From: Sphagnum compactum
Lineage: Eukaryota > Bryophyta > Sphagnopsida > Sphagnales
Direction: 5' to 3'
Assembly: GCA_965153455.1 (NCBI GenBank)
Contig: OZ234497.1
Coordinates: 5,766,001 to 5,830,000 of the forward strand
Length of the DNA: 64,000 nucleotides
A program made the position numbers and the translations under genes. The stretch's first letter is position 1, and each line of letters begins with the position of its first letter. A model generated the notes under the pieces. That model searched no databases, was not told where the DNA came from, and saw only the letters and a list, made by a program, of their open reading frames with translations. This document shows positions 33,900 through 47,353 of the stretch, in pieces.

Positions 33900-35101
33900 A
33901 TAGGGTTTATTTATTTAATTCGGAGATGGGGGGGTACGCGAGGCGGGGTTAGGGCTACAACTAGGTGAATGCTGAGAGGCTAGATTACTAAAGGAAAGAG
34001 GGTGTGTACATGGATGAATATTGATCAATGGATGACAGTTTTAGATTCCTCATCCTGAAATGGCTTTGGGCAAAGGGTATCTCGCATCCGTCGGCAGTCA
34101 GTCTGTAGGATGTGGGCGTGTGGGGATTTCGCCAATTTCGGCGATATGGTGTGGGGGCGAATTTGGCGAAACGTGTGCTTGCTTCCTGCTGCAGGGCGTC
34201 GCGGGAGAGACGGAGAAGGAAGAGGAGCGCACCTCCGCACTCTTGCACTCTGCGTCGCTGCGCTGCTGCTCCTGTCGTCTTGTTTTGTCTCCGATTCTCG
34301 TACTGGGTGGTGCCCATTTCGTGTTACGCGTGCGCTTTGCCTTCTGCTTTCTCGCTGAGTCCCCGATCGCGCTTTTGTTCGACCCTTTTTGATACCGTAT
34401 TGCTCTTGTTTCGTTGCTCCGTTGTCAAGGGTAGAGAGAGAGAGGGAGAGAGAGAGAGAGAGAGAGAGAAGCCCGCGCTCTGTTGCTGTGGGGCGAGCGC
34501 TGGGGGTTGCCATCGCTCTTTTGTCGGCTCCGTCTCGCTTGGTTTCCTTTTTGTTTCTTGTGTTGTGTGCTGCTTTTACGACTCGTGTTTTTGGCCACTG
34601 GATCGTCAATCTGTTGCTCTACGAGACTCGGGTTGTAAATTTCTGTAAAGAGCGGAAAGCGGAAGTCCTTCCTTCGCTCCCCCCTCGCGCCTGCCTGCCT
34701 GCCCGCCCGCGCCCCCGCCCGCCTGCGGCTTCCTTCGAAGGGAGAGTGTGCGTTGCGTGTTTTGTGTGCGTCTGTCCGTGTGTTTTTCCTTTTCTCTTAG
34801 GGATTGGGAAAAACGTAAACGGGATGGGATGTCCGTCCGGGACTCCTCCTCCTCGCTGCTGACGAATCCCGGGGTAACAACAAGACGCCAATTCGGAGCG
34901 TGACCTTCGTAATGCAACGGGCTACGGGAGTTTGTATCGTCAGCTCGCGACGGAATCGGAAAGTGCGCTGAGATCTCCGCGCGATTGAGTCTCGAAACGA
35001 GACCGCCGGAAGCAACAAGCCACCCACCTTCGCGGGCGTGCGTTTGTTTCTGGGATGTGGAAAACGGGCAAACGCTAGAGGGGGCGGCGAGGAGGACTCA
35101 T
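33900..35101 (+). promoter_or_regulatory. GC-rich promoter and 5' leader of the ATX3/4/5-like gene
   Basis: Base composition changes sharply from AT-rich spacer to a CpG-containing GC-rich stretch near 33930-34060 that continues into the first exon. A (GA)n tract at 34431-34469 is of the kind found in plant 5' leaders, where BPC/GAGA-binding factors act (family knowledge). No TATA box was recognised, as is common in broadly expressed genes. Long open frames on both strands here follow from the scarcity of stop codons in GC-rich DNA. Confidence 0.5.
34431..34469. repeat. (GA)n microsatellite in 5' leader region
   Basis: An almost perfect GA run of about 39 bp (one GGG interruption) lies about 640 bp upstream of the methyltransferase start codon. 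Confidence 0.85.
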
Positions 35102-38100
35102 ATGGAGAACCGTGTTTTCACCTCTACTGCTCTTGGGCCGCCACAAGACCCTGCAGTGGCGCAACCTCCAATTGCGAAGATACAGAAGATGATGACGCGG
35201 GAGCAGCAGCAGATGGGAGGAGGAGGAGGAGCAGCAGCAGCGGCAGCAAGAAGCGCGAGTCCCGGCTTTCACCACGACCCTCTTCTCCAGCAGCAGCAGC
35301 AGCAGACATTGCTGCATCATCAGCAAACGATCGCACGCCAGCAGACTTCAGCTCTGAAGCGCAGTATACGCAAGGCAAAGATGCTTGAGAAGCAGCACAG
35401 GGTAGCAAGCAACAACAGAAGCGCATCATCAAACAGGAGCCCTAAGGTTGTGACGACCAAGCCCTCCTCTGTTGCTACTGCTGCTACTGCGGTGGTCGTG
35501 CAGTCGCAGGGAATCGATTCTCCCGCGCCCACCCATAAGCTCTCTTCTTCAGCTGGAGCAATCACTCTTGTGCCGGGAGGAGGCGAGGGCGTAAAGCTCA
35601 ATGGAGTAACGATGGCAGCAAATTCATGGACTGCCCATCATCATAGGACTCTTCCAGGTTCTAGCAATTCACCGCAGTTTGAGCAAGGTAACAGGGAGAA
35701 GAGCTCTTCACTGACGCCAAATTCTAGTCCAGGATTGTGTCCTCTACTTGGCCAGGATCACTGTCCTTTCACTTCCCTCAGGATTGCAGAATGCCATTCA
35801 TGAAGAATGTGTTCATGAAGAAGCATTGCATCATTCCTTCCTTCCTTCATCTGTATGCTCACAGAGTCAAAAGAGACGATGTGGGTTCTTGTGGAATTGA
35901 AAGAGATTATATGGGTTCTTGTGGAATCTCACGGTTTCAGAATATTTGCCAACACCCACCCATCAAGGTTTTGGCAGTCGGTAGGTAGTTGCACACATCT
36001 CCCTCAGTTGTGGAACAGATGTTGGTCATTGCTGTTGTTGCAGGAGTATGATAGCATTTGCTAATGGAATGCTTGCAGGCCCACGTATACTTGGATGTTC
36101 GGTTGAGGACATTGGCAGGAGAAGGAAGGAGACAGAAGCAGAGCAGCAAGGAGTTTCTAGTGCTGGTCATGATGAAAATATCATCATACAAGAAGCTTCT
36201 TCACCATCAGGCTCAGACATGGTGGCAACAACAGTAGTAGGTTCCACAGGGCATCATTTGTGGCAAAAACAAGGGAGTGAAGACCTCCTCCCTACTATGT
36301 CAGATGCGCTTGACAGAAGTCGTTCTGTCACTCCTCAAATTCTGGACCCTGATTGCAAGAATGCAGACAAACAAAATGTGGAAGGTGGGGATAGAAGTTT
36401 TTCAACACAATTTCCAGTTCAAATCGACCATCAAAAAGAATTCGTGCTTTTGAGGCATCAAACGATATTGCAACAGGTTGTTGCAGAGAGCTCTTCAACA
36501 TTCCATGACAAGATGCTCGATGAATCTTCCAAGTTCATAAGGGAGGAGGAGCCAGGTTTGCAACAACTTCAGCTACTGAGTCTAATTTTGTGTAAAACTT
36601 TTTCTTGCTCAAGTTTTTTGAACATCTCCCCAGAAACTTACATAGTTTTGGATGTGTGTCTGAAAATCAAAATGCCCAGTTGACGGAGGCAGCACAAAGC
36701 AAGCTTTGTCGTGCACAGATTCTGCAAATCCACAGGAGAAAGTTGGGGAGCTTTGTAACTTGAAGGGAGAGAGTCTTGGTGAAACAGAGGAACTCTGCAA
36801 ACCAGAATCGATGGTGACTCTATCAATCCCAACTCATGGAAACAAAGCAGCTGGCCCAGGAAACCAGGAAGCTCCACCAATGCAGGTACTTTGTGATCAG
36901 GAAATTTTTCTTTGGCAACATTGTCCACTTCTGGGCTGTCCTTTTTCTTGGAAATAAGTGAGCTGCACTTAGAAGCACTCACCATCAATCCAGAACACTG
37001 GGATTGTGAAATCCAAATCCTGTCCTGTGTGTTTCTGATTCACTTGCAATTATTATATGTGTCTGATTTGTTACCACGATGGTTTTGGGTCTGCTATTCC
37101 TATCATGCAGCTACCAAGTCCCCAGGCTTTGTCAAGAGCCGAAAATCTGCAGAGTCAGGTTCCTGTAAGTGACGGCAACTGCAATCACCAGAGTAATCCC
37201 ACAGATGTCCTGCAAACTGATGAACGGAAAGTTGACATTGGTGTTGCTAGTATACACATCGCTGACGTTACTACTGGTCATGTGAGGCAAGAAAAGATGA
37301 AACAGGAGAAGGAGCCTGCTCCCTTGACTCCGGAAAAATGTGATATTGTTGACAAGGAAGCCATGGATTTGAAGCGTACATCTGCAGACATAATTGCTCC
37401 TGTTCAAGCTTTCAGTTCTTCAGTGCCGGTGGCAACCCGACACTCAAAATCAGGTGACAGTGATGATTGCATATTAAAGCCATCAAGATCATATGAAATT
37501 GCAAATTCTTGCCACGAGATTGGATCTAATGGTTGTCCAGTCCTCAACAGCGCCTTCTTCATTTGGACTCTCCCAAAGAAAAGGTTTTAGTTTACTTGTG
37601 TTGCGTATGATCTGTAGCTAAGCTTATTGGGTTGACATTTTTCTCCAAACAGGTCATTTTGAGCTAACTGAGTTTTCAACTGTAAAGCATGGGACTCGAA
37701 GCTTCTGGGCTGAGGATGATAAACTTGGAAATGGGCCTTGGGATATGAGAGGCAGTGGCAGCCCAGCATCCCCGGCAAAGCGGCACAAGGGAAATAGTGG
37801 TCTTGCTGGAGGGCTTGATGTGCTGGTTGATGCTGCGCAGGTTAATTCACGAAGCCATCCCTGGAGTTCATGAACCTTTGAACAGTTTCTTCCTTCTCAG
37901 CACAAGGTTTAATGTTGCACTGACTTGTTGGGTGTCTCTGGGTTTGCTGCACAGGTAGCATCAGGGTCCTCATTTGTGGCACCAGGCAAAATGTCAGGGC
38001 TAGATGACCAGGTTGAGAGCTTTGAGGCCCAGTTTCCAAAACGGAAAGCAAGTACAATGCAAGGGGAATTGACCTTCTACAGGAGGCGAGATGGGAGACA

Positions 38101-41100
38101 GGGTAGTAGAGCCAAAGTCACTACTGGGATTGAAACAGGGGCCGCCAGTGAAGCAGGGGAAAGTGGGCAATCCAAAATCACCCAGGTTCTGGCCCCTCTT
38201 GTGCAGGTGACGTCACCTCCTGCAAGAACAACAAAAGTGCATACACTATGTAGCAAAGAGGAAGGGAGCAAAGATTTCGGCTCTGCCAGTAACTCTCCTG
38301 TCCCAAAGAAGGCAAGAACACCTGTGGTCTCATTCGATTTTAAGAGAAGTGTTGCTGGTGCTCCATCATCCAAAAATTCTGAATGCCAGAAAGTCTCTCC
38401 CTCGCATGCAAAGAACAATTTTGTTGGTACCAAAAGTGGCAAAAATAATGAGAAAGTGACAGCTATTCGGGCATTGGTTGATCCAAAGAAATTCTCTGGG
38501 GGAGACAAAGCAGGAAAAGATGGTGAGATGGAAGCATCTGTTACCTCATTTGATTGGAAAACATTTTCTGGTGGGCCTAGAGCTAGCAAAATCAAGGAGA
38601 ACTCAAAGAAGGTTGTTGCTGGACCTAAAGCTGTTACCTCATTTTCTTCAAACAATTCTTTGGTTGGACCCAAAGCTGAGAAAGAGCTGGAAAAGTCAAA
38701 AGCTTCACTGGATTCAAAGAGTTCTGTTGGAGTCCCACCAGTTAAAGATCCAAAGAAGGTAAAAACATCTGTCATGTTGGTCAATCAAAAGAAAGGCATC
38801 ACGCAGAAACAGGGCAGTGAAGGACTTGATGCAAGCACAAAAGAAGAAGCTGAGAATGACAGCGAACATGAAGACGATGACGACTCGCCTTCAAATGAAA
38901 CCAGAGCATTGGTGAGATCAAAACGAGGTCGTGCACAAGCCCTTCCTTCAAGGTTTCGGGATTCTGTGGTGACACCTTTGACCAAGGGAGGTCCAAAAGG
39001 ATCACGGCATTCTCCAGAGGATTCTGAAGCACCTCTTTCATCAATTGCAACAATGAGACTTCCGCTGGCAAATCCCAAAAAGTGTATCAAGCTTTCAGTT
39101 GGCAATTCAAGTGCCCCACGAGCTTCAATTGAACCTGAGAGTAAACGACGCAGATGTCAAGGTGACAAAAGTGACAAAGGTGACTTGAGCTCTGAGTCAC
39201 TGAACTCTGAGGCTACTGCAGAAGATCATGACAGAACTGAAGTTTCTTTGCATCAGAGCCCAAGAGCTGTTGACATAGATGGCACACCTGATGCAGAAGT
39301 CAGAGGTACTGTTACTGTGACAGTACCGGATGTGCACAGTTTGGAGGGTTTTGATCTGGGTGAGATAGTGTGGGCTAAATCAGGAAAGCGGAATGATCCT
39401 GTATGGCCAGCAAAGGTTATTGACCCCATCAGAGAAGCCCCAGGGTTGGTTCGCAAGCTCTCATTGCCGAATCGCCTTTGTGTGATGTTTTATGGGCCCT
39501 CCTTATCCAAAGGCAAGCAACGGGTATGTACCAAAGCATTAGCTTTCTGCAAAGGGTGAAGCATTTTTTCACTTCTGAGCATTAAAGATGACAGTTTTTG
39601 CTTTCCAGTCCACCAAAATCTTGCTTACGTTTCCTCTTGTTTGCTACAGGATTATGCATGGGTGAAGCAAGGGATGATGTTCCCATTTGACAGTTATCTG
39701 GAGAGGTGAGAATTTTTCTGTAGGTCCTTGCAATATCTGCAGGCTGGCATTTTCTCCATTCCCTATTGATTAGCAAAGATGGCATGTTGCCAAATCCTTG
39801 GGAAGATGTGATGCAATGTGTGAAAAGCTTCTGTGTGGCCAGTAAAAGTCTTTGTTCCTTAAGATCAGTTTTTGTATCAGAGAATGTCCTAACAAAGTGC
39901 AGTTGTTTTGTGGATATGGGTTTAGGTTTCAACGGCAAACACAGTTAAATAGGAGTCGTCCCAGTGATTTCAGGCAAGCGATTAATGAAGCCAAGCTTGC
40001 AGATCTTGGCTATGAAGAGGGACATGAGGAGTTGAAAGGAAAAGTGCATCCTTCTGTTGCCACAACAAAGGCAAAAAATTCTCTCCCTGTTGGAAGTGAG
40101 GAATGGGAGGATGACCACCACTCTGTTGAAACCAATAAGGCCCTGCCAGAGCCTTTGCCTTCAGTTACCATGAAGGTACTCAATTTCTCTTCCTTACCAC
40201 AATCATCCTTTTCTCATGGGCTCTGCAAGTGTAATCTCTGATTGTTTTTTTCACTTGTGTAACTTCTGCAGGCAACATCGGCCAGCTCCAAGTCAAGGCG
40301 AACATGCCCAGGGTGCTTGGCAGAGCTGCCTGTACAAAAAAAGGAGAGTGCAAAAGACAATCTGCTGTGCAAACACTGTGTGAAGGTAAGCTAGAGATGT
40401 TCTCCATTCTTGTTGATCATTTTCCAGCAGCTCCATTAGATTTTTGAGCATTGGAGACTGGCTGCAATATTTTGATTTAATTCATCACGACAATAACTGC
40501 AACTGCAATGTAGCTGGGAAATGCATTTGATGGAATCCACTGAATGTAACCACCATCACAAGTTTTTGACGATGATTTGTCTGTTGCTTGTGTTGGGTTT
40601 GACAGTTGTACAAATCAAAGCAATATTGTGGTGTGTGCAAGAGAGTCTGGCTTCCAAATGACAAGAATAGCTTTGTAAGTACTTGAGAGCCACAAACAAA
40701 AATTGTGACCACCCCTCTCTCTTGTTGTGTTTTTTTTTTGGTTTGGTTGGTACTGATACAACATCTGCTTGTTTGTCAATGTGTTTTAGTTGAGCTTTCT
40801 CTGCAATCACATTTGATATAGTTTGGCTTTTTCAGTATACGATATAACTGTTTATGCACACAGTTGCTCCACAGACAAAATTTTGATAGTATTTGAGTTT
40901 ACACATAAAGGGTTCTCTGGGATGTCCAAATTTCAATATATTTTCTTTTCTTTGATCTCCCTAATCTGCAGGCACAATGTGATCAATGTGAGATATGGGT
41001 TCATGCTGACTGTGACAAGCTCAGCAACAAAAAATTGAAGGTGATTAATGTTTCCACTTTCCCTCCTTCATTAGTGCCAGTATGTTGGTTCTGGAGTAGG

Positions 41101-44100
41101 CTTTGGTGCAAGAGGGCCATGGCTGCCATTTATTGGATTGTACACATGTTGTAATGTGTGCTTGTGAGAGCCTAACTTTTGAGGGGGGTATCACGGCTCT
41201 GACTCATTGCTGGGGCCTTGCATGAGTTACAGGAGCTTGCAGAGGGCAGTTCATACAGCTGCCCTGAATGCAGGAAGCATCAATCCTTATCAAAAAAGCC
41301 CAAAATAGCAGAGAAGTATGTCTCCACTCCATTAGTCTTCTCAGAATGAAAAGATTTCATGTCATTGGAATGCAATCAATTCTTTGACCAGTCAACCTTC
41401 TGAGTTTGTCATGTGCCACTATTTGAGAACTGTTACCATGAGCTTTGTAGTACTTTCCGGAATACTTTTATGTATATTTCAGCAAATTGGATTTTTTCAA
41501 TGATGCAGTACCGGAGCAGGTCCAAGCTCATTTGTAGTTCCGGAGCATTTGCCTGTACTGTGCTGTGGAATGGAGGGAGATTATCTAACTAAGTATCATG
41601 AGTAAGTATGGATTTTTGTTGTATCATTGAATCAGCCTGTAAGAGCAAGAGCTCTGGTTGAGTTTTGTCTATATTTTCTCTTATGGTGTTGTAACATTAC
41701 ATATTGGGATCTTTTGTTACTGGCTTTTTGGAATAATGTATAAACACAAATGCAAGAGTAGCTAGTGCATGTGCACACAATCTAATTTTTTCTCTTTCTG
41801 AAGAACTATTAGACATTTGGGTTGCTACCATTTTTTTCCCATGGGTTCTTTTTCTGTGTGACTGTGTGGCAGAGTGATTTGCAAGTGTGATGCATGTGGA
41901 GGGAAGGAAAAACCCATGAGACCCTCAGAGTGGGAAAGACACACAGGATGTCGCAAGAAGAAGTGGAAGGAGAGCATTCGGGTGAAGAACCTTGAGCAAC
42001 CTTTGGTGAGCTGGGTAAGTTGTCTTGCTTCAAGCTTTGTCTCCAATTTTATTTTGGCTATAGTCCTTCGATTTTATATTTGGAAAAGTTTGTCATTCCT
42101 TGGTGTTCTCTACTCTGGTTATGCAGAAGGAGAGCAAGAGCCGAGTCCTATATATCTGAAGTGTTAACTACTCCTTTTCACTTGGGGATTGTGATGCAGC
42201 TTCAGCAAATGTTGGTTCGTGGCGCAATTGGTCTTGCTTATGAAGGACCAGATGTAGTTGTACCTGCCAAGCAACGAGAGCAGGCTCTGCGATCAGCTCT
42301 AGACGGTGAGACCAGGAATTCCAACCCTGAACCTTCAGAATGTTTGTTAATCTAAGTAACTTTTTTGGTCATCTCCAAGTCATTGATGTTGCTGAATCTG
42401 ATGGTGAAGAAATTGGATGTTAGTGTGTTCATGCAAGTGTATGTCTATTAGAATCTGTAATTCAAGTTACAATAGCATAGCCTAAAATTGGGATTGAAGC
42501 TATATAACCCTTTGGTCTGGTCAAGATTGATTGATTGTTTGTCTAATGTTTGGCCTCTGAATTTGTACAGCTCCATATGAGCCTGTAGAGTCAACATGGA
42601 CATCAGAGAGGTGTGCAGTTTGTCGCTGGGTTGAGGATTATGACTACAACAAAATGATTATCTGCAATCGGTACTGCATTATTCATATCATCTCTAAAGT
42701 TCTGCACAATGTACTTGGAAGATGTTCCGACTTTCAAAACTCAAGCCCTCCAGGATCTTTTGACCCTGCATACTCACCAGTGTAGAGAGTCAGATTAGTG
42801 AGCCTTTTTGAGCTTCCTGTAGCTTACATTTTTTCGTTTTCCTTGTTGTTTGTGTCAGTTGTCAAGTGGCAGTTCATGAGGAATGTTATGGAGTGAAAGC
42901 ATCAGAGAACATGGGCTCATGGGTTTGTCGAGCATGTGAGACACCAGATCAAGAACGAGAATGCTGTCTATGTCCTGTAAAAGGTGACTGCTACTGGTTT
43001 CATTATACTGCACCTCTCATTCTTCTTTTGGTGGATTCTTTTTCTCTCAGGTCTACACTGAAGGCTCTTGTTATAAATTTCTTGAGCCTGAGCCGATCCT
43101 TGTATATTTAGTTCTTTAGTCATACGCACTTTTGAATCAGCTGCTTTAAGACTGTAGCATTTGATTGGACTTGATATGCAATTTATGGTGGGAAGCAAGC
43201 AAATTGTTACCCACTCTAAATGCATAGTTGCATGACCAGGTGGGGCATTGAAGCCTTCAACACTCAAGGGGTTGTGGGTACACATCACATGTGGATGGTT
43301 TGTTCCTGAGGTGAGATTCAAGAGTGCTGCCAAGATGGAGCCTGCTGATGGCCTCATCAATATCAACATTTCAACTTTCCATCAGGTTGGTCAATCCATA
43401 ACACACATGCATGCCTGTGATGTCTAGTCGGCATCTCAATCATTGGAGATTGTTTTTTGAACATGGGGAAAGTTTATCCAATTTTTTCTGACATTCAATC
43501 TATGGGCAATTACTGGAAATGGATTTGTGGATGTTTATGATTCCACAGCTCATGTGGCTGGCTCATGATATTCAGAACTGAAATGTGTGCACTTATGCAT
43601 GTGGAATGGGCTTTTGTCATCAGACATGTACAATATGCAGCCAGAGACATGGTGCCTGCATTCACTGTGCTCACAAGAATTGCCGAACGTCATTTCATAC
43701 CATGTGTGGATTCAGAGCTGGCTATCACATGGAGGCATGACCAACATACACTGACTTGAATTTTGAAAGCTGCTTTTGTGTTTGTAATGACCCAATAGTC
43801 TTCTGTTCATTGTTGTTATTCGAGGAGGATAGGTTTTCCAACTGTTGCATCAGTTCTCAGCTACGTTTACCTGGTCTCGAGGGAATCTCTGACAAGATGC
43901 TGCCTCTTAATTTTTGCAGATGTGTACAGTAAACAAGTCTGGTGCTCCCTTGACCCGAATGAATATGTTCTGCAGCAACCATAGGTAACATATATAAAAC
44001 CTCACTAATTTTTCTAGGATTGGCATCTCAACGATCATTCAATTCCACTCTTATCAGCTCTACCCGACAATGTACCCATAATCAATAAACCTTCATATGT

Positions 44101-47100
44101 GTAAAGCTCATTTGGTTTCTAGACTGAGGCATATGTGATTTGCTTGGATTGTTATTACAGGACTCCAAATCCAGATACCTTCCTGATGTTGAAATCGCCC
44201 CAAGGGAAAGCACTTAAGAAAGATTTGGTGCAGGCCAGAGAGATGGGGGAGAGTGTTGTGACATTGATTGCTGGAGGCTATGTCCCTAGCACCCATGAAC
44301 ACTCCTTGGAGCACAACAGCACTGACCTATCATCGGCTGCTAGGTGTCAACCTTACACTACATATGACAAGGGTGCAAAATTCAAGGTGATCTGCCTTGA
44401 CCTACAGAATGTTCCATTTTGAAGTAGCAGTTCCTCAAAAGCTGCATGGTGCTGATAGTGGCTATAAAACATAAGATGTACATCTGGTTCTGAATATCCC
44501 CTAATTTGGATTTGGATTAAAAGCCATGAGGCAGGTTGTAGTGGATCAGGAAGGTTATAGAAAAAGCTTGACTCTGACAAAAGGTGATCAATGACAGAGG
44601 CGAGGGGAAGCAATTGCATATCGTGCCACAGGCATAAGCTGGAATACAGTTGAGAATATTAACAGTTTGAGGGTGAGATTCTTCTACCCTCTGAATTTCT
44701 TCTAGTGATAAGGTTCTCTCCTGTTTCTATGCTTGTTCTTTTTACTGGCCTTTTTTCTCTGGCGAGCAATATGTTTTGTGGAGTCTGAATTTTTGGACAT
44801 GTGAAATGCACATGGTGTGAAATCTCCTTTTTTTTGGTGGAGTTTGACTTCTCTGGATGTGTTGCGATGACACATTTGAGATCACACATGGTGTTAAATC
44901 TCCTCTTTGTTTTCTGGGTTTGCTGACTTCTGTACAAACTGGTCATGATAGGATATCCCTGTTTTGGATCCAAAGAAAGAAAAGGTTTTCTCAAATGAAG
45001 AACGGCTGGCTTTCCTTCAGGTACTTTGTATCCTACTGGATTTCTTCACAGAAACCTGTCATGTGAAAACCATTTTAAACAGAAGTTAGGTAATCAAATT
45101 CACAAGCGTGATGTAGCATACTTAGAGAAATGCTGTCAATGTTTTTGTGGGTTTTGGATCCTTCACTATCCATGAGCCGAAAATGGGGATGTTTCATTAA
45201 ATGGTGTTGAAATCAGCATTTCTGCAGAGCTGTAACATTCTACTCTCTCCTTTGGGTACCATTATGACTTGTAGTTCCATTGTAATCAGCATTTTCACAT
45301 ACCAATTTGTATTAGGAAGTGCATCATGATGATTTTGTGTACATCTTTTCATTCTTTGATGCAAATGCTCATGTATCAATTTGTTTCAGAAAACGGAGAA
45401 AAAGACAGTGTGCTTCGGCAAGTCAGCAATACATGGTTGGGGATTGTTTGCTCGACGTGCCATTCAAGAAGGGGAAATGGTACATACTGTTCTTCCCACT
45501 TTCCCTCAGTACAAGTTGAGTATGTCATCATTGAGAGCTTGCACATTGAATGGGACAAAGTTTTTAGGTTGTGGAGTCATTAGCCTTCCAAAAATCATCA
45601 ATATTACCTTTTGTATTTTGTGATTGAGAAAAATCAATTATGTTTCTGAAACTTGTTTCTCTTTCATCAGGTTTTGGAGTATCGGGGGGAGCGTGTACGG
45701 CGAAGTGTTGCAGACTTGCGAGAGATTCGGTACAATAAGGAGAGCAAGGATTGCTATGTATGTAAACATTTCATGACCTTTTGAGCTGTTCTGAGTTATT
45801 GAAATTGGTTGAACATAGTAGAAACAATTGGGTGTTTTGACACAGAATGTGCTTTATTTGCTTGCCAATGCAGCTATTCAAAGTTAATGAGGAAATTGTC
45901 ATTGATGCTACTGATAAAGGCAACATCGGCCGTCTCATCAACCATTCTGTAAGTGGCCATTGCTTTCGTGTGTTTGCCCATTAAGCACAACCCTGTTGGA
46001 AACTCTTTTGCTGCCCCAAGAATGGGGATGATAATCCTTTGAAAGCTAACCAGTGAAACATGTCAATGGTTGTTCAGAGTGGCACAAAGCATGTTAGTAA
46101 TTGCATGGGTTTCTAGAGTGTTCAAGAGACAAAGGAATGAGGAAGGTGGTGATCCCATGATGTTTCTGATCCTTGTCATGATATTGGCAATACAGTGTGA
46201 GCCCAGCTGTTATGCAAAGATCTTAGACTTCCAGCAAGAGAATGGGGAAGGAGACAGCCGCATAGTTCTTATTGCACGGAAAGATGTTGCAGCAGGCTCT
46301 GAGCTTACGTAAGTTGTCTCAACTTTTCTGCAAGTCATTTGAGTGGTTGGATCCAATGCGAGTGATGTCTAGGATGATAGAAGATTCAAACTTGCTGCCA
46401 CTCTGGTAGAAGGAAAATGGGTGAATATCCTTCATTCTTTCTTTCCAAGAGGCTATAACCTCACAAAGTGGTCCACGCCATGGTGAAGTCTGTCCAAAAT
46501 CCATGTCTGTCCTGTGTTCCAATCATATAAAGGTAAGCTAACCAGTAGAAAGCCAGCCAGAGTTCATAAAGTATACATTATGTCTTATGGGGAAAATGTC
46601 CTAAACCTTCTCTTCTACTGCTTAGACACTCAATTTTGGAAGCACTTAGTTCAATCCCTTCCTCTTTGTGGTGCTCATCCTTTTCTTTTTACACCCTCCT
46701 CTATGGAAAGTGATTCTCATTGTGATTGAATTCTCTCATTGATCCATGCTTTCCTTTTCATAGAGCTTATACATCCTCACTATGGTGATGTGATTTCAGC
46801 CCATCTAGATGTTCTTTCAACGAATTTCATTGATGTATTTTCTAGAGGTATTAAGTTTAGAAAGGTATTGTCTGAATAGCTTTTTTTTCTTTGAAAAGCT
46901 GGTGAAAGAGGACTTGACAAAAAATTTGTCAAGGAAGAGAATTCCTATGAGTGCACGGAATCTTGCATGAAATGGAAATCAGAACTCCTTTGGTTTTGTC
47001 AAGTTGAAGATCCAAGCTTTAACACTTAGCCATAGTATGGTGTGTCATCAGTTCCTTTATCTTGTATTGGTTCCAAACAACCTTAAAGAATCCAGTGTTA

Positions 47101-47353
47101 TTTTGTTTACATACATTGAGGCTGACTAGTGCAGAGAACTTATTAATACTGACAAAGATATACATGTTGACTCATGAGACCCACAGTTTTGTTACAGCAT
47201 CCCAAGTAGTTTACAACAATTCAGATAGCTTCACCTGATTATCAGTAATCGTTGCCATGTCATTCCAGATACAATTACCGGTTTGATGAAGAGGATTCGC
47301 ACAAAGTGGAATGCTTCTGCGGTGCACCCAGCTGCCGGCAATTCATGAATTAA
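35102..47353 (+). CDS. ATX3/4/5-like histone H3K4 methyltransferase (PWWP-PHD-ePHD-SET)
   Basis: About 28 exons encode roughly 1,930 residues. It is a nuclear trithorax-class enzyme expected to methylate H3 lysine 4. In order: a long low-complexity N-terminus (Q/H/A-rich); PWWP (39352-39950, [20 protein letters not shown]); a Cys-rich finger plus PHD (40299-41280; [29 protein letters not shown]); a KCDACGG block; PHD plus extended PHD (42610-43984; [47 protein letters not shown]); SET (45390-46308; [22 protein letters not shown]); and post-SET C-F-C-x4-C before TAA. With no FYRN/FYRC pair it belongs with ATX3/4/5, not ATX1/2. The proven Arabidopsis members have about 1,000 residues, so this N-terminus is about 900 longer. 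Intron 43735-43919 uses a GC donor. The SET motif reads NHS-CEPSC. The border near 37.53-37.58 kb is uncertain. Confidence 0.9.

Noticed and set aside
34025-34609. Long minus-strand open frame of 194 codons, Arg/Ser-rich
   Set aside because: It lies in the GC-rich leader of the methyltransferase gene, where stops are rare on both strands. It contains a serine-leucine run made by the (GA)n repeat and has no recognisable motif.
34112-34862. Overlapping plus-strand frames of 157-178 codons upstream of the methyltransferase start
   Set aside because: Their Cys/Arg/Ser-rich content follows from GC-rich leader sequence and the GA repeat, and none joins in frame to the conserved exons.
38077-38784. 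Minus-strand frame of 235 codons inside exon 6 of the methyltransferase gene
   Set aside because: It is antisense to a verified long exon with biased codon use, has no motifs, and is a shadow of the plus-strand frame.
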